A DNA stretch of 64,000 nucleotides. Origin: Miscanthus floridulus. Taxonomy: Eukaryota; Streptophyta; Magnoliopsida; Poales; Poaceae. Every line of letters begins with the position of its first letter. The first letter of the stretch is position 1. The notes below the pieces were generated by a model. The model was not told the DNA's origin. It searched no databases and saw only the letters and a program-made list of their open reading frames with translations. Below, in pieces: positions 12,778 to 24,548 of this stretch. The DNA lies in NCBI RefSeq assembly GCF_019320115.1, contig NC_089591.1, positions 19,322,502 to 19,386,501 of the forward strand, given 5' to 3'. Both the position numbers and the translations under genes were made by a program.

Positions 12778-12925
12778 TCATCGTAGGGGCATGACCACCA
12801 TGATTGCCCAATCGATCTCCATTACCATGACCTAACTTAATTGCCTCTACAAAACACACATTAGTCATAGTAATCATGTATTATCATTAATCACCGAAAC
12901 CCAACTAGGGGCCTAGATGCTTTCA
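12778..12925 (-). repeat. SIRE-like Copia 3' LTR, first about 150 bp only
   Basis: The minus strand begins TGAAAGCATCTAGG at 12925, after a polypurine tract. It matches the start of the solo LTR at 15838-17288 (its 17140-17288 part) almost base for base. Homology stops at about 12778, so roughly 1.3 kb of LTR is missing. Confidence 0.85.
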
Positions 12926-12940
12926 ATCTCCCCCATTTTG
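12926..12940 (-). other. Polypurine tract of SIRE-like Copia
   Basis: The minus strand reads CAAAATGGGGGAGAT immediately before the LTR start TGAAAGCATC. This is the expected PPT position and fixes the orientation of the fragment. Confidence 0.75.
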
Positions 12941-14939
12941 GTGATTGATGACAATACTACCTCGAGTATGTGAAAGAGATGAGGTTTTTAACAAGCTTGG
13001 CTCATATAAGCTTTGGGCAATAAGAACAAAAGTGTTAGGCAAGCTTATATGACCCAAGCCAACATGATGTACTCAAAGAATATGAAATAAGCATGAGTAC
13101 AAGTAACAAAGCTCATTCACATTGGAGTAAAACACGAAAGCAAGAGCAAATGAGCTTAGCACAACTGATATGACATGTAAATAATACAAAGTAGAGAGCA
13201 CACATGTCATATATCACAATCACGTAGATATCACTATCACATAAGAAGTTTAATGCATAAAAAGTAAACACACAACGAATGCATAATAGTGTATCACACA
13301 TAAAAACCAAATATAATAGATAGTCTAAGTAAACTAAGCTCTCCCTAAGTCGCTCCCCCTAAGTCTAGCATACTCGAACCCTCTCCCCCCTTGGCGTCAA
13401 ACACCAAAACCTAAGGGTCGGTCGGCGGGGCTGTAGCGGACATGCAGTCATTTGAGGAATGTCCTGGTAGTCCTCGTCTGAGCTGTCACTGGGGTCGCTC
13501 TCGACCATCCCCTCCTACTGAGCAAGCTGCTCCTCCTCAGTAGCTACAATACCCCTGATAATAGCATCCTATTGGGTTGTAGTCTCTGGTACATCTAGAC
13601 AACGGCATAGCTGACTAGGTGACTATGGTGTACTATGGCAGATCATTTGAGTCAGGTTGTATGTAGGGAACTCTATAGTAGTACCACTGTACTCAGCTAG
13701 CATCTCAGGTGGCCTCACTATAACTACCTTGTGAATAAGAAATGTGATCCAATGGGCATAGGGCAACTATCGATGACCTCTAAACCCCTCAGCAATAGTT
13801 TCCTCCATCTCTGATAGAAGGAGATCCCAAATGTTAAACACTATCTGCTGCAACAGAGAGTTGAGAAGCCATAGCTGTAAGCGAGTCAAGCCCTCATGAT
13901 ACCCCATCCTTGGAATTAAGGTCCTCCTCATAATGGCATCCAGCACTCTAGCTGTAGGAGTGGGATCACTGGGAGTCCTGCTCGACCCCTCACCAAAAGG
14001 CTCCTTGAAGCAGTGGCGAACCAAATCTATGGGAGGCACCATACCACCATGAGGGCATCTAGGAGGCGCTGTCTGTCCATAGCAAACATCATGTAACCTG
14101 ACGGGCTGCTCCTAAAGCTTGAGTATCTCCTTGACCCTAGTGCTGGTCAGCCTGTAATCTCTGCCTCTAAATGCAAAGTGAATGTATCTATGCTGTGGGT
14201 CAATCCATAGTGTAGCATAGAACTGACGGACTCAAGATGGAACATATAATCCTATCCATCCAATCAAGTTTGTCAGCCCTGGCAGATATGCAAGGTAGGG
14301 GCAAATGTGCTCTCCAGCTGCTGCAACTATAGACTCAATGTTGCACACCCTCTGAGGTCTGAATACAGCTCCACTATTAAGATATGCTTTATAGAAATCC
14401 TCCTAGAGTGGTGTGTAGAAATCCTTTGATGCTCTATCATCCCTCCTCGGCAGGAACCACTACTCAAAGTCCACAAACCTGAGCTGCTGCACCTACTTGG
14501 CCATGGTGACCCTTAAGTCCAAGTGTGTCATAGGAGGCGGACCCTGTGGTCTGGGCGGTGGACGAGAACCCCTCCGTTGTGTATCTACCCTCGGTGTGAC
14601 TAGAGCATGGGTACGACTAGAGCGGTGAAGTTGTGGCTGAGGTGCCTGCTCTGTCTCCTCGGCCTACTATCCCTCTTGAGTCTACTCTACTAATGGTGCT
14701 TGCTGCTATGACTCCCCTTGAGGCTAACCCTCATCAATGGCAACATGCCGTCCTCCAATCATGAGAGTCCTAGCTGGACCACCATGAAGGCGCTCAACCT
14801 GCTCAAGTGTAGCCCTTGCTTCTGGTGAAAGCTGATCTGTGATCCAAACTCCACTGCGAGCACCTCCTCTCTTGGCATGCTCTGTAGCCTCTACAACTGT
14901 GGCTACTCTAGCTATATCTACATCTAGATACTTGCACAA
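12941..14939 (-). pseudogene. SIRE-like Copia env-like / 3' additional ORF remnant
   Basis: Between the PPT and a gag fragment the minus strand shows a decayed reading frame. From right to left: 14724-14939 (YLDVDIARVATVVEATEH, then AKRGGARSGVWITDQL); near 14100-14230 a segment reading DPQHRYIHFAFRGRDYRLT, STRVKEILKL; and 13767-14042 (MVPPIDLVRHCFKEPFGEG). From memory of the family this is the extra ORF that many grass SIRE/Maximus elements carry after pol, often called env-like; it has no demonstrated function. TAG and other stops are frequent. 12941-13400 is probably 3' untranslated sequence. The assignment as env-like is less certain than the Copia assignment. Confidence 0.55.
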
Positions 14940-15221
14940 AAGAGTTGTGCTTTTTCATGACAAGATGATAGCATTCTTCATGCTCACTCTTTGTTTCCTC
15001 ATGAAGCGCACAAACGTCCAACCATAGTGCATGGGCGTCTTTGTGGTTCCTCACCCTATTGAACACATCTTTACAAAGGCCTCTAAATATGGTGTTTCTA
15101 GCCTTTGCATTCCATTTTTCATAATTCAACTCATCGCCTTGGAGTTTAGTAGCATCCTGAGGTTTTGAGAAGCCTTGTGAGGCGGCTCTAAGTATTCCAA
15201 CATCTAGAGCTTCTAAGTACG
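14940..15221 (-). pseudogene. SIRE-like Copia gag fragment (UBN2-type)
   Basis: The minus-strand frame at 14908-15129 reads MNYEKWNAKARNTIFRGL, then DVFNRVRNHKDAHALWLDV and HLVMKKHNSF. This is the gag of SIRE-like Copia elements (UBN2 family), which forms the particle that carries the RNA. After HLVMKKHNSF the frame runs at about 14940 into the 3' additional ORF. Protease, integrase, RT and RNase H are absent, so a deletion of several kilobases is implied. The right edge at about 15221 abuts Gypsy-A RT without LTR, PBS or target duplication, so the fragment is truncated on both sides. Confidence 0.8.
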
Positions 15222-15837
15222 CCGTGAGAATGTGTGTGGATTATAGGCCACTCAATGCTATGACCATCAAGAACAAGTATCCATTGCCTCGCATCGATAT
15301 CTTGTTTGATCAGTTGGTAAAAGCAAAGGTATTCTCCAAGATTGACTTGAGATCAGGCTATCATCAGATAAAGATCAGGCCAGAAGATATACCAAAAACT
15401 GCTTTCTCCACTAGGCATGGCTCATATGAGTATTTGGTTATGTCTTTCAGAATAATGAATGCTCCTGCCTACTTCATGTACATGATGAATTCGGTATTCA
15501 TGCCCGAGCTCAACAAGTTCGTTGTCATGTTTATCGATGATATATTGATTTATTCAGAGAATGAGGTAGATCATGTAGAGCATCTAAGGATTGTTCTATC
15601 CAGATTGAGGAAGCATAAGTTATATGCAAAGTTTAGCAAGTGTGAATTTTGGTTGAGTAAAGTATCTTTCTTAGGTCATATCTTGTCAAGAGATGGAATA
15701 TCTATAGACCCATTGAAAGTACAAGAGGTCATGGATTGGAAGGCCCCGACTTTGATTCATAAAGTTTAGAGTTTTCTAGGGTTAGTAGGCTACTATCATC
15801 GTTTCATTTCAGATTTCTCCAAGATAGCTAAGCCCAT
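15222..15837 (+). pseudogene. Gypsy-A reverse transcriptase, first part
   Basis: The frame starts abruptly at [20 protein letters not shown], without the RT N-terminus, protease or gag. It continues through [15 protein letters not shown], the catalytic [30 protein letters not shown] and SFLGLVGYYHRFI. These are chromovirus RT motifs, and the FIDD catalytic pair is retained. A TAG at 15767 interrupts HKV-SFLG. The frame is split at KIAKP by the solo LTR at 15838; it resumes at 17289 in the same frame once that LTR and one target copy are removed. The left edge is a junction with the SIRE-like fragment. Confidence 0.88.
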
Positions 15838-17288
15838 TGAAAGGATCAAGATGCCCAAGAGGGGGGTGAATTGGGCTAATTCTAAATTTCTTTGTAGTAA
15901 ATAAACTCGATGGTTAGCCCAATTAACCCCTTATGCCTAGAAAGTGTTTCTATTTATCTAATGCACAAAAGTTTAGCACCCTAAGTTCCAATCCTACTCT
16001 AGCATGGCAATTCTAGGAATGTAAATGACAAGAATTCAATTGCTTAAAATAAAGAGAGAAGGAGGAACACAGCGATGTTTTGTTGAGGTATTGGAGAGTC
16101 GCCACTCCCCACTAGTCCTTGTTGGAGCACCTGCACAAGGGTGTAGCTCCCCCTTGATCCGCACAAGGATCAAGTGCTGTCTATGGGTTGATTCTTCGAC
16201 ACTCCATCACGGTGAATCACCCACAACCGCTCACAACTTGAGTTGGGTCATCCACAAGCTCTCCGGATGATCTCCAAGCTCCCAATCACCACCAATCCAT
16301 CTAGGTGATGGCGATCACCGAGAGTAACAAGCATGAACTCTCACTTGACCATGACAAGCCTAATGAGAAGAGTGGATGCACACTTTGCTACTCTTGATCT
16401 CACTAATGAGGGCTCTCTTTGGGATTCTCAAATCTCAATCACCTCACTAGGACCTTGCTCTTCTTGGTACTCTCAAAGGTGTTTCTCAGCTGTTGGAATG
16501 AGCAAAAGTACCCCCACACACGAATGGAGGAAGTATTTATAACATGGGCTGAAAAACGAACAATTATGTGCCTCTATGGGGGGATCGGACGCTCCGATCA
16601 TGTTGACCGGACACGCCGATCAGTTCACCCCAAGCTCCAATGTTTACAGTGTGACCAAATGTGGGCCAATGTCTGGTCAGCACTGACCAGACACGTCTGG
16701 TTGAGATTTTCCCTCTCTAGAACCTTACTAGAGTCGACCGGTCACTTGACCTCTTAGCGTCCGGTCGCACCAGACAAAATCACCTTGGTCAAAAAAACTG
16801 ACCGAACCCTGAGCCAGCATTCAGTCACACTAGAGCCAGCGTCCGGTCAGTATTTGACCCTCCATTCACTTCTAACTTTCGAACATACGTGAATGAAGTT
16901 TGCTCCATTGGATCTAAGGGCTATTTTGGAGCTACCTAGTGCTAGATTTAGCAAGTGTGCACCACACCTAACTCACTAGACTCACCTAAGTCATGCTACC
17001 CGTCCATACCCCCCTTAATAGTATAGCCAAAGGAAAAACAAAGTCCTAAACTAATCTAAGTGTCTCTTCAATGCCAATCGACACTTAGAACTAGTCCATC
17101 CTTAACCTTGTCGTTCATCCTTTGAAAACCGAAACAATTTTCATCGTAGGGGCATGACCACCATGATTGCCCAATCGATCTCCATTACCATGACCTAACT
17201 TAATTGCCTCTGCAAAACACACATTAGCTATAGTAATCATGTATTGTCATTAATCACTGAAACCCAAGTAGGGGCCTAGATGCTTTCA
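15838..17288 (-). mobile_element. Solo LTR of SIRE-like Copia, with CCCAT target duplication
   Basis: A 1451 bp insert begins TGAAAGGATC and ends GATGCTTTCA, so the ends form a near-perfect inverted repeat with TG...CA. CCCAT flanks it on both sides (15833-15837 and 17289-17293). Its sense strand is minus, since TGAAAGCATC is the LTR start in the fragment at 12925. There is no internal region, so it is a solo LTR left by recombination between two LTRs. Excising it with one CCCAT restores a continuous RT frame. Confidence 0.95.
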
Positions 17289-19285
17289 CCCATGACTAGG
17301 CTACTTTAGAAAGATGAGAAGTTCAAGTGGACACCAGAATGTGAAGCAGCATTTCACACCCTTAGGACTCTATTAACTACAGCTCCTGTTTTAGCACAAC
17401 CCAACATTGAAAAGCCTTTCGATGTGTTTTGTGATGCATCGGGTATAGGTTTAGGGTGTGTGCTCATGCAAGAAGGAAGAGTTATTGCATATGCTTCTCA
17501 GCAATTGAGAAAACATGAAGTCAACTACCCTACTCATGATTTAGAACTTGCAGCAGTAGTTCATGCATTAAAGATATGGAGACATTATTTGTTGGGCAAT
17601 GTTTGTCATATCTATACTGACCACAAAAGTCTCAAGTATATCTTCACCCAACCTGAGCTGAACATGAGACAACAAAGATGGCTAGAGCTGATTAAGGACT
17701 ATAATTTGGAAGTGCACTTCCATCCAGGGAAAGCCAATGTTGTAGCCGATGCACTTAGTCAGAAATCTCATTGCAACACTATGGAAGCATTGTTGGAAGA
17801 TGGATTTAATTTGTTACATCCTGTTGTACTGCACAATATCATTATCAGTTGTTCACTTGAGAGCAAAATCATAAAACTATAGAAGATAGATGTAGGTATA
17901 TTTCACATCAAGAGAAAGATGCAAGAGCAAGAAACTAAGCATTTTAGATTAGATGAAAGGGGTGTGCTATGGTTTGAGGACTGACTTGTATTACCGAAAG
18001 ACCATGAGCTTAGAAATCAAATTCTAGATGAAGCTCATTCGTCCAAATTGTCTATTCATCTAGGTAGTAGTAAGATGTATCAAGATTTGAAAACCTATTT
18101 TTGGTGGACTAAGATGAAGGAGATCGCGGCCTATGTCGCTAGATGCGATAACTGTAGTAGAGTAAAAGTTGTTCATATGAAATCTGCTAGATTACTTCAG
18201 CCATTGCCTATCCTAGGCTGGAAATGGGAAGAAATTAGTGTGGACTTTATCACAGGCCTTCCATTGACACAGCAAGGTCATGATTCCATATGGGTCATTA
18301 TAGATCGTCTCACCAAGTCAGCACATTTTATGCCGGTGAACACAAGGTTCTAGTTGGGAAGTATGTTGAGCTATATGTTTCTCAGATCGTGAGACTACAT
18401 GGAGTACCTAGGACTATAATCTCAGATCGAGGACCCTAGTTTATAGCTCATTTCTAGGAGCACTTGCACTAGGCTTTAGGGACTAAACTGATCAGAAGTT
18501 CGGCATACCATCCACAAACTTCAGGATAGACTGAGTGAGTGAACCAGATCTTAGAAGATTTGCTGAGAGCTTGTGTTATATCTTCCAAGGGTTCATGGGA
18601 GAAATGGTTACCTTTAGCTGAGTTCTCCTATAATAACAGTTATCAAGCAAACATCAAGATGGATCCTTTTGAAGCCTTGTACGGCAGAAAATGTAGAACC
18701 CCATTGAATTGGATTGAGCCCGGTGAAAGGAGATACTTTGGTATTGACTTTGTCACTGAAGCTGAAGAGCAAGTGTGTATTATCCAACAACATATGAAAG
18801 CAGCTCAATCCAGGCAAAAGAGTTATGCTGATAAAAGAAGAAGACCACTGACTTTTGAAGTGGGAGACTACGTATACTTGAAAGTGTCACCCATGAAAGG
18901 AGTGTAGAGATTTGGAGTAAAAAGGAAGCTTGCGCCTAGATATGTAGGGCCGTACAAGATTATTGAACGAAATGGAAATGTCGCTTATAAGCTACAACTT
19001 GCACCAGAGATGAGTGCAATATTCAATGTATTCCATGTTTCTCAGTTGAAGAGATGTCTTCGTGTACCTGAGGAAGCTATTGCACCCACCAACATAAAGC
19101 TTCAATTGGATTTGACCTATGAAGAGAAGCCAATTTGAGTGTTAGAAGAGATGGAAAGAGTGACATGGAGTAAGATTATTAAGTTCTATAAGGTGGTGCA
19201 GAACAATCACAGTGAACTAGATGCCACATGGGAATGAGAGGATTATTTACGTGAGGTTTATCCCGCCTTTTTCCAAGAATGGTAG
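17289..19285 (+). pseudogene. Gypsy-A pol: RT C-terminus, RNase H, integrase, chromodomain
   Basis: This is the second part of the interrupted Gypsy-A pol. Order: the RT thumb ([15 protein letters not shown]), RNase H ([29 protein letters not shown]), the integrase zinc finger (CDNCSRVK) and core (VDFITGLPLTQQGHDSIWV), a second D/E segment at 18400-18700, YLKVSPMKGV, and a chromodomain-like end (SKIIKFYKV, HSELDATWE) before 19285. Integrase reads through 18048-18353 and 18539-18907. There are more than ten in-frame stops and most are TAG, for example three within 18430-18480. The chromodomain is thought to steer integration to heterochromatin. The gene is dead. Confidence 0.9.
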
Positions 19286-19313
19286 GTCATGCAAATCTTG
19301 GGATGAGATTTTT

Positions 19314-19328
19314 ATAAGGGGGAGGGGC
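19314..19328 (+). other. Polypurine tract of Gypsy-A
   Basis: AAGGGGGAGGGGC lies directly upstream of the LTR start TGTAACACCC. It is the primer site for plus-strand synthesis and marks the following LTR as the 3' LTR. Confidence 0.85.
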
Positions 19329-22300
19329 TGTAACACCCTAGGTGTTAGACTTGCATAATTTGACTTTCATTGCATGAGCATGAGCATCAAGCATTCACAT
19401 TTATGCTTTTACATTTGAAACATGTGATTGAGACATATGAAACATGTTGGTTATTTTATGTTTCTTTGTATATATGCATATGATCATGAGTGAATACATG
19501 TAAATGGTTGATGTGAGTCACTAAAACATCTTAGCTACACTTAGGATGACTAATGTAACATTGTTCATGAAGATCACTTTGTCTAATCAAGCCCTTAAGT
19601 GATGCTATGTATGTGGACCTGGAAATCTTTATGTGTAACCAATGTATGAAATGATTGTGTGACCTTAGGAATAGCTTAAACATGTTTAGAATGTCATTAT
19701 GAACAACTTTGGTATTCATGACTGAGGGTAATTTGGTCACTAAGTCATGGTTCAAGTGTGAGTCATCATTTGAATGTAGTAGGTTTGACCTAGTTTGAAC
19801 CATATGATAGAGACTTTGCATGTATGTGGTCACTAAAGCAAAGTTGTAGTATTTGAGTAGAGCAACAGCTTTTATTTTTGGGTCATGAGCTAATTATGCG
19901 AATAGATTAGTCTTTTTGAGCTCACAAAAAGTCAACAATTCACTGATTTCCAACACTTAGAAAATTTCTAAGTGTTTATGCTTTTACAGTTTTGTCGTGC
20001 TGACTTTGGGATGATATTACTCGGTATTGGTTGAGATTTAGAACTAGATCCTTAAATAAGATTTGTAGCTGGTATATAGGTCTACAATTTTGGTTTAGGA
20101 AGTTTTCGCTAATATGCCTTGGATCAGGAGTTTGAACACTGTCAAGTTGTGTGGTCAGTCGGACGGTCGAACGCTGATGATTGAATCGGCTTGGCTTCGG
20201 TGGCCGATCGGCGCACAGACGCTGTCCGCCAAGTGGAGGAAGTGAAGCCACGCGTTGCCATTGCCCTGACCAGCCAAGCCACACCAAGCCAGAGCGCGCC
20301 TTCAACAACCCCAGCACTCGCCCGCTCCCTCCCCGCTCTCACATTTCATTTTCCCTGCCTCCTCCTTCGTCGCCCGCAGCAGCGCAGCAGCTTGGCCGAC
20401 GCCATTGCTGGCCTTGGCTCGCACCGCATCATCCCTTCACCATGCAGCAGTGCCGTTGTACTCCCACCGTCCCACCGCACCATACTCGCTAGCTAAAAGC
20501 GCACGGTGAGCCGCCATGCCACGCGCGGTCCTCGCCATTGCTTTGCCACCGTACTCCATCATCGTGGCCGCACCGCCTTCGACCGCCTTTCACCATAATA
20601 ATTGGTGAGCTAGCTTCATCATAGCTTGTAGACGCTTGGTTGAGCCCCCGATCAAGTAGTCACGGTCACCGCCAGTGTATCGCCGTAGTCCCACTCCGCC
20701 ATGGCCACCACCATCAAGCTTAGCTTCGCTAATCCGTCTAAATAGCTAGCCTAGTGTGTGCGCCAGGTCTCGGAGGTCACTGTGGTTCTGGTGCCATCGC
20801 CATAGATGTCACCGTCGGTGAACTCTGGTCGATTCCGCACGCTCCTCTGTTGTTGCCGTCGCTGACACGTGGGCCCGTCTGGTGCGTGGGTCCCGACTGT
20901 CAGCAGCTCAGTAATGAAGATAGCTCTTTTATTTTTAGTTTTGGTGTGCAACTTTGAAAAATTATAAGTGGAGTTGTAGAGATCCAAATCTTGTGAACCA
21001 AATTTTGTAGTGTTCCATAGGAAGTGTAGTATTTTCTAAAAATATGATAGGTACAATTTCTGATGTTTTTATTAAGGATTAAAATGCATTTAGATAAATA
21101 CTTTTTGTATGTTTACAATTTTGTAAATTATATATCTTGAGCTAGAAAACTCTTAAAATTGTGATTCCAGTTTTGTGGGTTTTGTATTGACATGCTCTAG
21201 CTAGAAAAAATAATAAGTTTGCTGTAAACTTGATTTAAGTATGTCTTTCTATGTATTTATTAATAAATGGCATTTTCTAAGGAAATTTGTAGGGATAAAA
21301 ATATGTAATATATTGCTATGCAAATTTTTGTACAATAGTATGGCACTAATGTGAAGCTAGGAAAAATATATAATCTATTGTTTGACACTTTTCTATAGGG
21401 TTTTCTATTTTCACTAAATTAACCCTTGCTAGCTTATCATTTTCGCATAGGAAGTTATACATGTGTCAATGGTATGAAATTTTCACAGTAGCCTATTATG
21501 AGTTTTAGGAGTCCACTGTAATTTTTTGAGAATTTATTATGCACATTGGGTATATATTTATTATTTAACCTAATTATCTAGTTAAATTGATAAAGGCATT
21601 TAAATGAATAGTTTGGGAGTGGAAATTATGTTTTCTTGAGTTTATTTGATGTCCTTGAACTGTTGGTATGCTTGGTGAGGTCAAATTTGGAATGTTTATA
21701 TACAGTAAAAATATCGTTGCTTTATAATTTGGGTGAAAATGGTTTTTGGACAGATTCTGTGGTTTGGTATGTTGCATGGTAAAAATGATGTTTGCTGTAA
21801 AAATAGTTAATAACAAAGCTATAGGTAATTTCTTCATATATCTTGTGTTAAAATTTCAGGACAATGGGCAAAAGGGTTTAGGAGTTATAGCTGTTTAAAG
21901 TTAGTATTCTGAAATGCTCGCTCTCTGGAATTTCTAGACAGCACTGGATTGATTGCCTATTTTCGGTAGGATAGATTGTGAATTAGCTTTTTGTGATTAA
22001 ATATGAGTTGTAGACAATTTCATAAGCTTTCTAGAAAGTCCAAGATCACAATATTTGGATAAGTAGGACTTCAGTTATGAGTAAAACAAGTAGCTGTTGT
22101 TTTGTGGTGTAATAAATAAATTGTTGAAGTGTTTGATTAAGTAATCAAGAAGAGATATGCACATACTCAGCAAAATGTGATGCACTTGTTATTACTTTAA
22201 CACCATGCTATTAAGAATACTTACAAGAATGCATTCATCTGGTGTCAACATACTATACTTCTCAGCATATATGCATTCACAAAATCTTATGCCATATTCA

Positions 22301-23738
22301 TGCATCTAGGATCGATAGAGGAGATAACGTTGCTGGAGTTCAACGAAGGAGAGGAAGGGGACCAGCAGGAGATTCCTCAAGCTGCAGCTTCCAAAGGCAA
22401 GGAGCAGACCCTTGAAGAGCTTCTGGAGTGCCCTGACATCGCCCACTTCTTTTCTAAAAGGCAAGCCCCGGAGCATTCTAAGTCTCCCAGTGTTTTATAA
22501 AATATTACTCGAGTCCTTTATGATTGATGCATTAGGTTATAAGAGTTGATTGGAACCACTTGATGCATATAATTTCCTTGTCCAGAAATATCCCTTTAAC
22601 CTTGTGTAGGTCCAGGATCGAATATATGTTTAGCCCTGCTTAGACCGGTAGAAGTCGGGTGATTTCCTGTCACCTGCGAGATAAAGGTGGATACCGAAGC
22701 ACGATTGGATGTATGTGCTATTATGGAAAAGAACCATGGGGTAAGGTAAATCGAGGTCAGGCGGGGTCTATGTGTAGGTTGACTCATGTGATTCTGTCTG
22801 TGCCGATTAAGGACCATACCGTTGTTGGCGCTTCTGACAAGATTAAACGCATGCCTATCACTTAGCTGGCTGGATAACTCGTTCCGACCGCAAAGCCGAG
22901 TAGCTCAACTTAGGCTGAGCCCCGCTCTGTCAGAGTGCACACTCTAGATGGTAGTAAGGATGTGCGGGGAAGGCAGACGTGAGCCCAAGGGTAGGCTGGG
23001 CCTAAACGTCCTGGCAGTTGGTTGTCCCTAATTGTGTGGTGCTGGACAAACCCACGACATGTGTACTTGAGTTGTACCAAAGGTGACTAAGGTGACCGTT
23101 GATTAGGTCCGCCTGAGTTTGTGTTTGGAATAAATTCCCAGCTAGTTGAAATTGATTCGAATCGCCATCTCTCTCGGATAGTGAGAAACTTGGCTAGTCC
23201 CAACATCATAGTAATTGCATTATGGAATATGATGGTTCGGGTAAACATGGAATTACTATACCTGCTATGGTTACTATTGTATGCTCTTAAAATGATATAC
23301 CACATGTTTGGCACAGTATATCATGGATATTGCAAGAGTTGCTTCTATCCCGCCATGGATGAGGAGTAAGCCTTGGGCAGGCTTCTCTACTAATCCCTCT
23401 ATATGCTTTTGTGGACTATGATCGTAGGTTGACACTGTATTAAACTATGTTGGCAAATGCTACTTTCAAACTTAATTTGCTTCCGCTATTATCTATCAAA
23501 CTTGGTTTGTAATAACTCTGTTTCATACTCTAATGATGGAAATGTATCTGTGAACTTTATGTAATATGTGACATGTATGTTGAATCATGTACGATCTTGG
23601 TTGTTTGTGGATCGTTTATTGAGACCCGTCATGGTACTCGATAGACTACCAGGTTTATATAGGCTCAAGTATGACAGTGCGACCGCTTGTGGGCTACCAT
23701 TGTACTTGTACTCTTATAAATTGGTCAGTTCTGCAACA
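19329..23738 (+). repeat. Gypsy-A 3' LTR (4.4 kb)
   Basis: The LTR begins TGTAACACCCTAGGTGTTAG after the PPT and ends CTGCAACA at 23738, 4410 bp in all. Its last 3.1 kb match 3149-6267 closely. The part at 20180-20720 is GC-rich and the rest mostly AT-rich. Relative to the 5' copy it has a few small indels, such as about 20 extra bases near 20640. Base 23739 starts unrelated Copia gag sequence, so Gypsy-A inserted into older Copia DNA. Short ORFs in the LTR are judged spurious. Confidence 0.92.
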
Positions 23739-24459
23739 AAGAAGCCTTGCCACGGTGCTTGCCATCGCCACCACAGCTGGAGGGGGCTACCCTAGAGTTT
23801 CTCTAGGCAGCCTACTCCTTCTCTGTCAGCAGCAGCTTGCCGCTGTCCATCGTTGTTGTGGCTAGTCACATCCTCAATGGTGAGGGTGGATAGGTCCAGC
23901 ATCGTCTCTATGGAGGAAGCGATATGTATGTACTTCACTAACACGGAGTGGAGTACTTAGAGACCACCTCTTCTTTGTTGATGGTGACGCCATGGCTCCT
24001 CAGCTTGTTGATGAGCGTCTACAGGTGGAGGGAGAAGTCCTTCACTGATTCACCATCCTTAAACTTGAGGTTGGCATACAACTGCTTAAGCAGCTAGGCC
24101 ATCGCCTTCTTTGCGCGGTCAGAACCGACGCACATCGTCGCAATGGCCTCCCACACCTCCTTAGCAGAGCTCTTCACCCCCAACGGCTCCCTATACTCCA
24201 CTGGCATAGCAGCGAGGATAGCCTCCAACGCTGACATGTCATCTTGTTTGTTGTCGGTGCCCTTGTCAATAGCATTCCAGAGCCATCGGGCTCTGAGCTT
24301 GACCTTCGTGGTCACCACCCACTCTCCATAGTTGGTGCAAGTTAGCATCGGCCAACTGGTGCTGCTAACTTCCTGCACTGTGTGCACGATGACATCCTAT
24401 CATTGCTGGGCAGCCACAGCAGCGCCGCTGCTGTCGCCCATCTCCAAACCATCCGTCAT
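23739..24459 (-). pseudogene. Copia gag N-terminal part, minus strand
   Basis: From an ATG at 24459 leftwards the minus strand encodes a Copia gag start. At 24094-24387 it reads LTCTNYGEWVVTTKVKLRAR, then AIDKGTDNKQDDMSALEAIL and EVWEAIATMCVGSDRAKKA. This is the UBN2/DUF4219-type gag region of Copia elements of the Ale/Retrofit sort. Stops occur soon after the start (two in tandem after AAQQ) and after KKAMA. A primer binding site and LTR tail sit just upstream on the same strand. The gene is cut at 23739 by the Gypsy-A LTR, so the rest should lie left of Gypsy-A, outside the window. Confidence 0.8.
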
Positions 24460-24490
24460 CGCTAGCAGTTAGTCCAATGATGACACTTGT

Positions 24491-24505
24491 ATGGCTCTAA
24501 TACCA
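24491..24505 (-). other. Copia primer binding site
   Basis: The minus strand reads TGGTATTAGAGCCAT two bases after an LTR end CCAACA. It matches the initiator-Met PBS TGGTATCAGAGCC with one change. Confidence 0.85.
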
Positions 24506-24507
24506 CT

Positions 24508-24548
24508 TGTTGGCCCCTAGATCTCCAGCATGGGTGAGCCAACCACTC
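24508..24548 (-). repeat. Tail of a Copia 5' LTR, minus strand
   Basis: About 40 bp ending GGAGATCTAGGGGCCAACA on the minus strand resemble the end of the plus-strand Copia LTR at 26880-26923. Only the tail is present; the remainder of this 5' LTR is replaced by the plus-strand Copia fragment. Confidence 0.7.

Noticed and set aside
20142..20496. GC-rich overlapping ORFs suggesting a small gene
   Set aside because: They sit within the Gypsy-A 3' LTR and are low in complexity (Pro/Ser/Arg), with no recognisable protein.
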